Part shown: positions 54,314 through 64,000 of the stretch, piece after piece | How the letters are laid out: each line of letters begins with the position of its first letter | Numbering within the stretch: the stretch's first letter is position 1 | Assembly (NCBI GenBank): GCA_037954235.1 | Contig: JBBMOA010000007.1 | Coordinates: forward strand, 27,583,957 to 27,647,956 | Length of the DNA stretch: 64,000 nucleotides | From: Aulostomus chinensis | Lineage: Eukaryota > Chordata > Actinopteri > Syngnathiformes > Aulostomidae | Reading direction: 5' to 3' | Notes under the pieces: generated by a model | What the model saw: only the letters and a program-made list of their open reading frames with translations | Databases searched by the model: none | Told to the model about the DNA's origin: nothing | Made by a program: the position numbers and the translations under genes

Positions 54314-55672
54314 GTTGGTTTGGAAAATGTGTGTAATCTTGCCGCCCACCGGTTGACGCTTCTCGCGCCGGACGCTAGCGTTAGCTTGTGGCTCGCTAGC
54401 TAGCTAGTCATGATAAGCTAATGTTAGCTTTATTTACTTCTCATGCAGGGGATTCTTTTGCTGGTTCGTGGTGCATTAAGCTGAAAAATGGAAAGAAGAG
54501 CACCCCAGGAGACTGATAAAGACTGGATAGTTTTAGATATCCAGCCTAGCTCTTTATTTGTAATTAAATGTTGGCATTTGTAAGCTTAGCCTTGGCCTCT
54601 AGCATTTTCCATCAATTTTGTTGGTAAAGAAGAAGTCAATGCAAAGTGATTGTATAATAGAAAAATATATGGAGTTGGTCAAATGTGCCTGTGTTTATTG
54701 GAGTTAACTGCTTGTTCTTGACCTTAAGGTGAATTGGTTGTACCTCAAATTTTGTATAACTAAACTTAAAACAACAACACATGCTTGACCCAGATTGCCG
54801 CCATTTTGTAATGAAATACAGGTAAGCCCAGGTGTTATTAGGTATGATTTCAAGCTCTGTGAACTGAACAGAAAATTAATTAGATGTCATTTCTCGTGTT
54901 TATGTGCTGTTTCATCCCAAATTGTCATAGAGTCATGAAAAATGTGGAAATCATTGAATTCAACAATAACAATTCCCAGGCCTGGTGAAAATAATAATAA
55001 TAATAATAGTAAATAAGACAACAACAAATATAGAGCTATGCCAGGAAATTTTGGAATACAAGCATGAGTGTGAATCCCTTTCGATTATTATTTATTTACT
55101 CCACGTTTTAATTTTTCTCAAACCATGTAGGCTGTTATTAAATTTAGTAACATATACATGTATTTTTTTAAATTTAAATGTACATTATAAATTTTGACTT
55201 GGATTTTTCTGTAAATTTTTCAGGCCAGTTTTCAGAGGCACGGAAAAGTCAAGTTAAAGTCATACAAATCTAAATGATTTATCTTATTTTGAAATACAAT
55301 AGTGTTTAGTTTTCTTTGTTTGTTTTTTCCCCCCTTCTCATTGTCAGTCACAGGATCTGGACGCTACTGTGCCAAACGCAGATGATAAAGTGTCCCAGCT
55401 GAAAAGAGCCATCACTAAAGGAGATATTGAGATGATGGAACACCTTTTGGACAACGGCAAGCTCTCTCTCTTCATGTCTGGGTGACACCTTGGCTGTGGT
55501 TTAGGTCCTCATGAATATAAAATTAAGAGCATCTCTGTTGCTCCATTATCCTTTATTTATAATGGTACAGTTTATTTAAAAAAACAAAAACAAACTCTTG
55601 CAATATTTGAGATGTCCGGTGTGAAACAATTTTAGCTGGATGTTCAACGTGGAATGAAGGAGACATAAGCAA

Positions 55673-55714
<42 letters not shown>

Positions 55715-58700
55715 AAAGTGTGATTGATGGTTTTGAGCGCAGATGTATTTTTACGTGATAATTTGATATCCGTTCTAAATTTCATTTTGCCCTTTTCGTT
55801 TGGGACAGGCATGGACGTGGAGACGAGGCTGGGCTTTGGCTGGACTCCCCTTATGTGTGCCGTCAACAGGGCTAATTACGATGTGGCCAAAGTGCTACTG
55901 GACAGAGGGGCCAGCGCCAACTTCAGCAAAGGTCAGACCAGTAAAGGTCCTGCCCCTGTGTTTAAGGAGGTGTGATCTTGGTCTGTAAGACCTCGGTCTC
56001 GCTCTACAGCTTTTGTTGCACGTTCGGGAGTGTCATACTCGTCATGGACTGGAGTGAAACCTTCTTCTGGTTTTCTGAAGATGCCGAGGTGTGCACTCGC
56101 TGAACCTTGGCTCCGACACAAACTGAAATGAGACCGCAAACGACACCGCAGAAGAGCTTTTGTTTTCTGTTTATTTGGCTGCATTACAAGCAGAAACCAA
56201 GGCAGGGGAAACCCAAATGATTATCAGATGCATCCACCATCTGCAAATTCTGCGATTATCTGCTTTTAACAGTCTATTCAATTGTCCACATGTTCCATAT
56301 CGCAGAAATCAGGGGGCCTGATCTCACGTGAACAAAGATTTTCTTCCCTTGGCCATCTTTTAGTAAAATGCTGCTACCTTTTGATTTGGACTGTGAAATG
56401 TAGCCGTTTGAAGGATTGGTAATGTATCTTTGTGGGCGCTCAGCATGATAAGTTCAAATTGCTTCTTTTGCCCTTTGACGGCTCATGATTTGCTGTCCTA
56501 AAAGATTAAAAAAAAAACAAAACACTTATTTAAGAGACTGGAAGCAGCAAATGTTTGACATTTTTGGTTTGGGAAAATAATGAAACTGACATCGATTCTG
56601 TCAGGTCCATTCACGCTTGATTTGTTTATCATAGTACAAATTGGCGGTATGGCTCTGTTCAGAGGAGTCCCTGATACTTTTTCATGAGCACCATGAAGCA
56701 GGGGACCAGCAGCGTGAGGGAAGGTTCTCCCAGTTTAAGACTGGAAGAGCAAACATACCCCGTGAACAGAGCAGCAACATGACATGGAACGATCTATGCC
56801 ATGTATACACGACGAGGTGGAGCTGGGGAGGTGGAGGGTAGCAACTATACAGCAGATAGCAGCAGCAGATAGCAGGAGATAGCAGCAGATAGCAGCAGCA
56901 GATAGCAGGAGATAGCAGCAGATAGCAGGAGATAGCAGCAGGAGATAGCAGCAGATAGCAGGAGATAGCAGCAGCAGATAGCAGCAGATAGCAGCAGCAG
57001 ATAGCAGCAGGAGATAGCAGCAGATAGCAGGAGATAGCAGCAGCAGATAGCAGCAGATAGCAGCAGGAGATAGCAGCAGATAGCAGGAGATAGCAGCAGC
57101 AGATAGCAGCAGCAGATAGCAGCAGCAGATAGCAGGAGATAGCAGCAGATAGCAGCAGGAGATAGCAGCAGATAGCAGCAGGAGATAGCAGCAGCAGATA
57201 GCAGGAGATAGCAGCAGCAGATAGCAGGAGATAGCAGGAGATAGCAGCAGCAGATAGCAGCAGATAGCAGCAGCAGATAGCAGGAGATAGCAGCAGCAGA
57301 TAGCAGGAGATAGAAGCGATGACAGCAGGCAGAGCAGCATAGCCAGAAGCTAGCAAAGTGGTAGTTGAGGCCAGGTGACATTTAAGTTGAGAGGGGCCAA
57401 TCAGAAGCGAGGGATTTGATCAGCTGATGCGGAGCAGCTGTAGATCGGCTGATTGATCAGTGTGATTGATGGACGGGAAAGCCAATAGCGCTTGACTACC
57501 ACGGCCTGACAGAACTAACGCTGACGCTCGATTTGTCCAACAAAAAAAAAGTTGGTATTTTTGTTGCCTGCGACCGAGGCGACCAGTTGATTTCTTGTCG
57601 TGGCTTTTATATTTAGTGGTTAAAAAAAGATAAAGGATTTCGAATTTAATTTACGAAATTGGCGGTTGACGTCATGCTGTACGTTACGAGTGACGGCACT
57701 ACGGCCCTCACGTCACCCACTGCTTTCCACAACCTGGGCTAAAATTAGGCAACATCATTCCATCGCTGCCTCCAAGGCCTGGATATGGAACAGCCATCCC
57801 TAATCCTGTTGCGTCGGTGTGGAGCACTCCGCCCCTGCTGCACCTTCTTTCAATTTCCTCACCTGCTACAGCCAAAGACTGGGGGGACCAATCAGGCCAC
57901 GACGCCAGAAAGTTTCATCTGACATTACTTAATGGTGATGACGCCAAAGAGGAAATCTTGCAGAAACGCACCTCTGATCCTTGGAGTTGTTTTTAGTTCA
58001 TGTGCACTGCACCCTCATCTCAAAGCAAGAGAAATTGAAGGCATCTGTTGGATCGAGGTCAATCTGGGTAACTTGATCATCGGGGAAGAACTCTTCCTTG
58101 TTGAGAGTCCTCCAGATTTATACACACACATAAAGCCATAAATCCCACCGAAATTACAGAATCCCCCAGGATGATCGGATATTTTGGAACTAGCGGAGTG
58201 TTAAGTGTTGCACAATCACAGGTGGGGAAAATAACGATGACGGACAAATCCATGGTTGTCCCTCCTATCCAGTTATCAAAATCCTCACTTCTCCTTAGGA
58301 GGACTGTGACAATTCAACGCTGCCACTTTGACTGTTAAAATTGCAATTGATAATAATCAGAGATCTTGATTTAGTCACGTCCAGGCCAGTGATGTTGCTT
58401 TTGAAATAAAAGTAGCAATATAATTATTATCATTAGTAGTAGAAGTGCTATGGTTTGGTCGTACCCTGAGCTACCCCTCGTTGTTTTTCTACATTCCTCT
58501 CCTGCTTCCTTTATTTGATTGTCATTGCATAATGGGATCTGATTTTTTTTTAAGGTTTTGAGTAATAAGGTTAATTTATGGTTTCATCGAAAAACTATGA
58601 ACGTCTAACATCTATAGCGCTACAGCCGCCTTGTTATTTTTCACATAAAGAGAAATCAGTGTGTATGAAAAATGTCAAATGCCATGGAAAGACCTGATTG

Positions 58701-60531
58701 GGCAGACGCAGCTACCAGTGTCGATAAATCCCAGTAAAAGTTCACCTGAGTGTTTTTTGTACAAACCCTGAACTGTGATTAGCCTTGAAAGTTTGGGAAG
58801 TGCTTGACATTAAAGTTTAGCAATGTGCTTGAATTGGAATATGGAAAATGCTGGATTCTCAACATAATCTGATGTTTCCTCTTCGCAATCACTCGTGTAA
58901 ACCAAACGGCTGCGGTTTGGAACTGCGCTGGTCGTGCTGTAGACGTCTGATTTCAATTAAATCTCGGTCCAGAATGTGTATGTGCAACTGATTTCACGTG
59001 GTCTCGGCATCTGATGCTTGAGGCAGGTGAAGGAAACAATTAAAGAGGAGGGTGACGTGTGGTCACGTCCTGATGGCGTTTGTCCAAGCAAAGAGGCCGA
59101 GTGGAGGAATGCACGAGTGATTGATAACGGTCGCCATGCTGCTGTCATTCCCACTCGCCAATTCTCAGGCCTAAGATTTATTTATTCCAGCCGTCTGCAG
59201 ATGCAAACCAGGCAGTCTGGTTTACACCCACACACACAGAATGTAAACACAGACACACATTTGCACACAGATATAGAGCCAAACAAGCACAGCCACAAAG
59301 ACACAGTAACCCACATACAGATGTAGAGGCCCAGATAGTCGTGGACATGCACAACACAAATGAACATTGCGACCCACACACACACACACACACACAGAGT
59401 GGGTACTCGGTCATTGCCGGAACAAAACAGGAATTGAATGCATTGCCATGGGTCTCGGACTGGTCTGATCAGGATGAGATAAGTAGAAAACTCCTCTGAG
59501 GTCATTTGGTCCTGTAAAGACCGCCGCACTTCCTGATGCCAGATAACCTGTGTTTCATCTCCACGACCAGGCTCTGGTTGAGCCTTGCCTTAATTAGGGC
59601 ATGATGCCTCGACTTCTTTTTGATGAGAAGGCATTCCGCTGTGAAACCTGCGCTACTCAGATGCAGCCTTCACTCTCCGGGGCACCGAGGGACTCGACAC
59701 TAGCCCGGCCACAGCGCCAAACACGTGAACCGAACAACTTTCAAAGATCCTCTGAGGCCAAACTCCACTGAATGGACGCTAGAAAGTAACTCTGTGCACT
59801 AAATGCAGACTGTCGTTCCAGTAAATGCCATGTAAAAATATAATTCTGGGCCTATATCACAAGATACCGGCACAATGACATAAGGCGACTGCACAATTTC
59901 TTCTTTTTTTTTTTTTGTTGATATGAATTTGCCAATATTTAATCTACCACCTGAGGAGAAGCTTCGTTTTATCCCGAACTCCGTATGTCAGAGAAATCCG
60001 ATTTGTGGATCAACAGTGGGTGCACCAGTTGACTCCCACGTTCTCCTCTACACCTGCCAGGCTGAGCTGTGACTGTGGGACATTGCTGTTTTTTGTTTAA
60101 GCTCATTCATGAAAAGAGCAAGAATCAGTCGGTTGATGCTCATGTGGGGGTGGGGGCTTTTACCGGCGTTGAAACATGACACCTGTGTGTAGCACTGCAG
60201 AGGGGCTTCATCCCAGTGCCTGCTACTGGTTTTCAGCCAAGTAAAAAAGCGCGGTACGTGGGAACGTCTTTTGTAGTTTCCGTGAATTGAAACCAAACTA
60301 CTACTGCTCTCCATAAGTGGTTTGAACCGCATCGCCACACATCAGCTGGTTGTGTCGCGGTTGATGTCACTGCATCTCTGTTTTATTTTTATTTTATTTT
60401 TTTGTTTTCCTGTGTGCAGATCACTGGACGGTGCTCATGGCCAGCTGCTTGGCGCCTGCAACTGAGGACAAGATTGCTCGCTGTGTTGAGCTCCTGCTCT
60501 GCAGAAATGCTGATCCAAACATGGTGGACAG
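54206..60531 (+). CDS. ASZ1: ASZ1/GASZ, ankyrin-SAM germ-cell protein (first four coding exons, partial)
   Basis: ASZ1 (GASZ) sits on the mitochondrial surface/nuage of germ cells and is needed for piRNA biogenesis. Exons 54206-54313, 55348-55456, 55809-55931 and 60420-60531 give 150 residues and two bases of the next codon. The acidic N-terminus DESDGSNDEWDIG matches human ESSESEDDGWEIG; ankyrin repeats follow: KRAITKGDIEMMEHLLDNG, FGWTPLMCAV...VLLDRGASANF, and CVELLLCRNADPN. The remaining ankyrin repeats, SAM domain and tail anchor lie beyond the window. Start choice: ATG 54206 gives an N-terminus of mammalian length; an in-frame ATG at 54095 would add 37 residues without family support. 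Intron 2 appears to use a GC donor. Position and orientation beside CFTR match mammals. Confidence 0.95.
54314..55347 (+). other. ASZ1 intron 1
   Basis: 1.0 kb, AT-rich, an (AAT)n at 54991-55011. No exon. Confidence 0.85.
55348..55456 (+). CDS. ASZ1: ASZ1 exon 2 (109 nt), GC donor
   Basis: Encodes SQDLDATVPNADDKVSQLKR and AITKGDIEMMEHLLDN plus one base of a Gly codon. The exon ends ACAACG and the intron starts GCAAGC, a GC-type donor. It is the only junction that joins exon 3 in the right frame and matches human LLDSG then ISVD. Confidence 0.88.
55678..55711. repeat. (TG)17 upstream of ASZ1 exon 3
   Basis: A TG tract that ends about 97 bases before the exon 3 acceptor. Confidence 0.97.
55809..55931 (+). 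CDS. ASZ1: ASZ1 exon 3 (123 nt), ankyrin repeat
   Basis: Encodes MDVETRLGFGWTPLMCAVNR and ANYDVAKVLLDRGASANFSK. Contains the TPLMxA ankyrin core. The acceptor is GGGACAG and the donor GTCAGA. Confidence 0.96.
55932..60419 (+). other. ASZ1 intron 3 (4.5 kb)
   Basis: Contains a 470-base minisatellite at 56848-57318. The remainder is unique-looking with short CA runs (59373-59398). No exon was recognised. Confidence 0.75.
56848..57318. repeat. Minisatellite of AGATAGCAG/CAG units
   Basis: About 470 bases built from AGATAGCAG, CAG and GAG blocks. Nearly all blocks are multiples of three bases, so all three minus-strand frames stay open for 178 codons or more. It lies in ASZ1 intron 3. Confidence 0.95.
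60420..60531 (+). CDS. ASZ1: ASZ1 exon 4 (112 nt), ankyrin repeat
   Basis: Encodes DHWTVLMASCLAPATEDKIA and RCVELLLCRNADPNMVD plus AG of an Arg codon. Human reads CVELLLSRNADPNVACRR. The donor GTGGGG is followed by a G run. Confidence 0.96.
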
Positions 60532-63500
60532 GTGGGGTTGGGGGGGGGGGGGCGTTCCAGGAGGTTCCGGTGTTTGTGGGGGTTTTTAACACAGTATGCA
60601 CCGTCGCACTCTATTGATGTAGGGTAACGGGGGAGGGGGGGGCGGAAGTGCTGGATCAAAATTCCTTTGATGGTTCTCATTTGGTTTGAGAACCATGTGG
60701 CAGCATCATGCACCAGTGTGCACCATACAGTGTGTGTATATTTGTGTGTTTTGTTTGGAATGTCCTGTTATGGCATGTGCATGTACAGACTGGCATCGGA
60801 CAAACAAACACTGAGGGCCGGGGGTGGGCGAGAGGATTGTAGGGCTTGGACGGAGCCCAGCCAGCGTGTCTTTGGAATTGTGGAGGTCACAAGTATTCTG
60901 GCATCTACTGTAAGAACAAAACCGGGCCTGGTTCTTCGGAAAGGGATTATTATTTTTACGCTTCTAGGTTACACACAGGATTCATATAAGTTATTGAAGT
61001 TTGGAATATGCTTCATTTATATTTTCATGGTGAGGAAAAGGCTGGGTTTGCAGTGTGTTTTGGAAAAATTCCGAATTTAAAACTGTAAACCTTGAAATAT
61101 ATACCTCCACACACACGGTTTTGCTCTCAGCGGCGTTTGTCTGTCAGCAGGATTATGTAACAAACAACGAGGCAGATTCTCCTCCAATTTGGTGGAGGGG
61201 TGTAACAGTGTGAAGAAACTCGTCTGTCTTCTCATCTCTTTGGTCATTAAACTGGACACCACATGGTCAGATCTTTTCCAAACTACACACAGTTGCTTAG
61301 AGCCCCAGCCTGAAGACATCTACGATGGCCTGCGCTTTACCAAGCGTTAAATAACCCTCATCTTACAGAAAACTATGAGGAAATGTCATTCATCTCTGGC
61401 TGTTTGCAGCCTCAGCGGCGAGGATGTAGCCCACGGTAGCTTGGGCTCTCCTTGACCCCCGCCACTCACTGCCAGCTCGCTTTTACGTGCTGGACACTTG
61501 CACAAACACGATGTAACCTACGGAAACTGATCAGTTCTTCCTAGACAAAATTCCTATTCCTGTCAAGGGTTGCGGGGGGCCTGGAGTCTATCGCAGGGGC
61601 TACGGGCAAGAGGCAGGGTTCACCCTGGACAGGTCACCAGTCCATGGCAGGGCCAACACATAGAGACAGACAACCACTGGCTCTCCCAGCCACACCTACG
61701 GTCAATTTAGAGTCTGGATTAACCTGGTCCCCTCTTGATGTCTTTGGACTGTGGAGGAAGCTGGAGTACCAGAGAGAACCCAGCAGGAACAGGGAGAACA
61801 TGCAGACTCGCACAGAAAGACCCCGTGATGGAGCCGGGGCCCGAACCCACAACCTTCTTGCTGTGAGGCCACAGTGCTGACCACTGGTCCACCGTGCCGC
61901 CCACAGACAAAATATTTGAAAAAAAAAAGGGGGTAACAAGATGCAGAAGGATGAAAAAGGAGGGAGATGGTGAAGAGGAGGCACCAGTGACCCCCCCCCC
62001 CACACACACACACACACACATCAAGTGCAATGAAGAATATGAGGTTCATGTGGGTACAGAGGATAAACTTTCCTCCTCATCTCTTACATCAATATATCAA
62101 ACCAATGATCAACACCAGCTGCCTGTTCCTCTGTTTTAGTGCAAACAAACATCCCCTGTCGCGTCTCACAGCCCTGCAAGCCTGATGTGGGGTCCATCTC
62201 TTTTCTATCTTCGCCATACGGATCTGTTGACTGTCGTGGAATTAAGTCCAGAACTAAATCCCCCCCCCCCCCCCCCCCCCCCCCCTGCTGTGCATACATG
62301 AACATGTGCAGTGGGTGTTGTGGCTGTGTGTTTTCTTTTTAGAGCTTCAAGCCATCCTAGTAGCATGAATTAACCCTCTCCTGGCTGTTGCGCTCATCTC
62401 TGTCAGGCTTAGGCTGCTTATCCTTCTGCTTTGGGCTCCCTAAACATACGTCGCAAGGTTCTGCCATTAAGTAATAATAGTGTTAATACGCATGAATACA
62501 ATAACTGAGACTGAAAACTTGAAATGGCTTAAGACTTGTCTGCAAAAACATTCAACTCTCCCTTCCTTATATCACAAAATCCTAAACACCGAACCTTTAA
62601 ACAACTGTGACAGCAAATAAAACTGCGAATACTTGTTTTTTTATTTTAATTTTGAGCGATGGGACGTTTTAAAAACACGCATCCTGACTTGCAGTGTGCC
62701 CAGGAAGATGTCCTCGTACCGGACACGCTCAAAAGCAGCTTTGGCACAGTGGTGAATAGTCATTCCCACCTGAATATCAGGTCTGTACGTCATGTATTGA
62801 TAAGGCAGCGGCAGTCGTGCAAGTGGCGCAAGATAAGAATGACAATTGCAAGCAAAGCGGCCAATAAACTTCTGTCTGTGGCCGCTTTGCCCACGTCATG
62901 AAGTCGTTTGTTCATTCTCAGGAATCATGTTTGCCTGCGTATCGATGAGGTGTCTGTCGGGGAAATGGCCAGAACTCACAGTCTGAAGGACGCACACTGA
63001 AACACCATGGGAGTGCCCTTGGCAAACCGTCTCACGGCAAATCAGGAGGACAGGTCATGACGGCGGGAAATTAACGAGGGCGTCTGTGCTGTCCTCTTGG
63101 CTGAAAGAGGAAGTCGCCGTTAGTGAGGTTTAATGAATGAATGAATCGTCACACTTAGGGGGAATTGACTCATTTGTTTAAATTCACATAAAACATTAAC
63201 TTTTGGTTCCTTGGAAGTTATTAGAAAAATAGTGAGCAGCCAGCAGAACGCACACTGTGGACACATTAGTAAAGATGTCTGTTGGTCAAAAAAGGGTCGC
63301 CAGCGTATTTGGACAGTGCGTCTCGCAACTTTTTTGTGAATTTAACTTCGTGGTCAGCATCCTTTTGACATTGTGGTGTTGCAGTTATTGCTGTTAATCC
63401 ATTAGCTGTGGCATTATGAGTACATAGGATTTCATGATGACTTTTTTATGATATTTTAAAAGTACATTATTACATTTCTTTTGATTCCTAAAACACAGAA

Positions 63501-64000
63501 GCCTTCACTTGTGAAGCGTTGATTGTGGTTTGTCTCGTGGTAAAAGTTGTATTCTTTTGAAATATTTATTCTGATGAGTTGCAGTTTGGAGAGTCTGTGT
63601 TTTTGTTTTCACGTCTCGTGAATTAAACTCCAGCGGAAGGCCTCTCCTGCCCTTTACAAGAAAATATTGACGCAAAGAAACTTCTTTACTGCAACAGAAA
63701 TACAACCACCTGGACGTCTCCATGAATTAAAAGCTGGTGTGCTAAAGGAGCGGTCCAGTTGACAGTTTATCACATTCCTGCCCCTGTCTGGGTTATGGAT
63801 TGTTTCTTTACTGTGTGAATGTCCATTAGACAAAGACACACACACACACACACACACACGAGAATTTCGGAAGTGATGAATTGCCCCTGGACTTTCCCAC
63901 TCTGGAAGGATTGGGTTTTTCTCATCCGCTCTTTTTGAGGTCGAATTGATAAGATAGAAACGAAGCAGTTGCAGAATAATCTTTTTCCCACAGAAACCAA
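60532..64000 (+). other. ASZ1 intron 4 (continues past the window)
   Basis: The expected next exon (TPIMYAARDGH-like) was looked for and not seen. The stretch contains a SINE copy, a C24 run at 62262-62285 and (CA)n at 62001-62021 and 63836-63859. Confidence 0.65.
61562..61903 (-). mobile_element. tRNA-derived SINE, longer copy, reversed
   Basis: The same family as 51851-52190 but on the minus strand. Its B box reads GGTTCGGGCCC (61847-61837). It keeps the central CACCCTGGACAGGTCACCAG segment that the other copy has lost. Shared words include GGTTAATCCAGACTCTAAAT in both. Confidence 0.8.

Noticed and set aside
56682..57356. Three overlapping minus-strand frames of 178-224 codons
   Set aside because: Translation of the AGATAGCAG minisatellite, whose blocks are multiples of three bases; the strings are Tyr-Leu-Leu-Leu and Ala-Ile-Cys repeats inside an ASZ1 intron.
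60532..64000. Further ASZ1 ankyrin exon
   Set aside because: Looked for a TPIMYAARDGH-like segment with splice sites; none was seen, so the next exon is placed beyond the window.

Overview
The window is nuclear DNA from a ray-finned fish, probably a percomorph teleost. The evidence is spliced genes with GT-AG introns and vertebrate protein families, dense (CA)n/(TG)n microsatellites, a tRNA-derived SINE, hAT-type DNA transposons and compact introns. It holds three genes in the order known from tetrapods: CTTNBP2 (+), CFTR (-) and ASZ1 (+). CTTNBP2 and CFTR are tail to tail; CFTR and ASZ1 are head to head. No prokaryotic-style operon, CRISPR array, integrated virus or rRNA was seen.

Layout. 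Positions 1-2132 are intron of CTTNBP2. Positions 2133-12400 carry its last twelve coding exons, which encode the C-terminal half of a cortactin-binding synaptic scaffold; one exon is only 46 nt, and two introns hold a minisatellite and a hAT insertion. Positions 12401-16619 are the convergent intergenic region with both 3' UTRs. Positions 50102 down to 16620 contain the complete CFTR coding sequence: 27 exons and 1512 codons, every splice junction in phase. Positions 50103-54205 are the shared upstream region of CFTR and ASZ1, with a CRE variant near CFTR and several retroelement fragments. Positions 54206-60531 hold the first four coding exons of ASZ1, a germline ankyrin/SAM protein of the piRNA pathway. 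The rest, to 64000, is ASZ1 intron.

The genes share a neighbourhood, not a pathway: CFTR is an epithelial anion channel, CTTNBP2 a neuronal cytoskeletal scaffold, ASZ1 a germ-cell mitochondrial/nuage protein.

The window looks like an ordinary, well conserved vertebrate locus and I found no new gene system. The most interesting signals lie in RNA processing. Several exons are bracketed by complementary (UG)n and (CA)n tracts sitting almost on the splice sites (CFTR exon 21, CFTR exons 6-7, and a 100-nt CTTNBP2 exon). ASZ1 appears to use a GC-AG intron. A CRE variant identical to the one I recall from the human CFTR promoter lies 136 nt upstream of the start codon. All exon calls were made by reading the sequence and comparing with remembered human proteins; no alignment or search was run.
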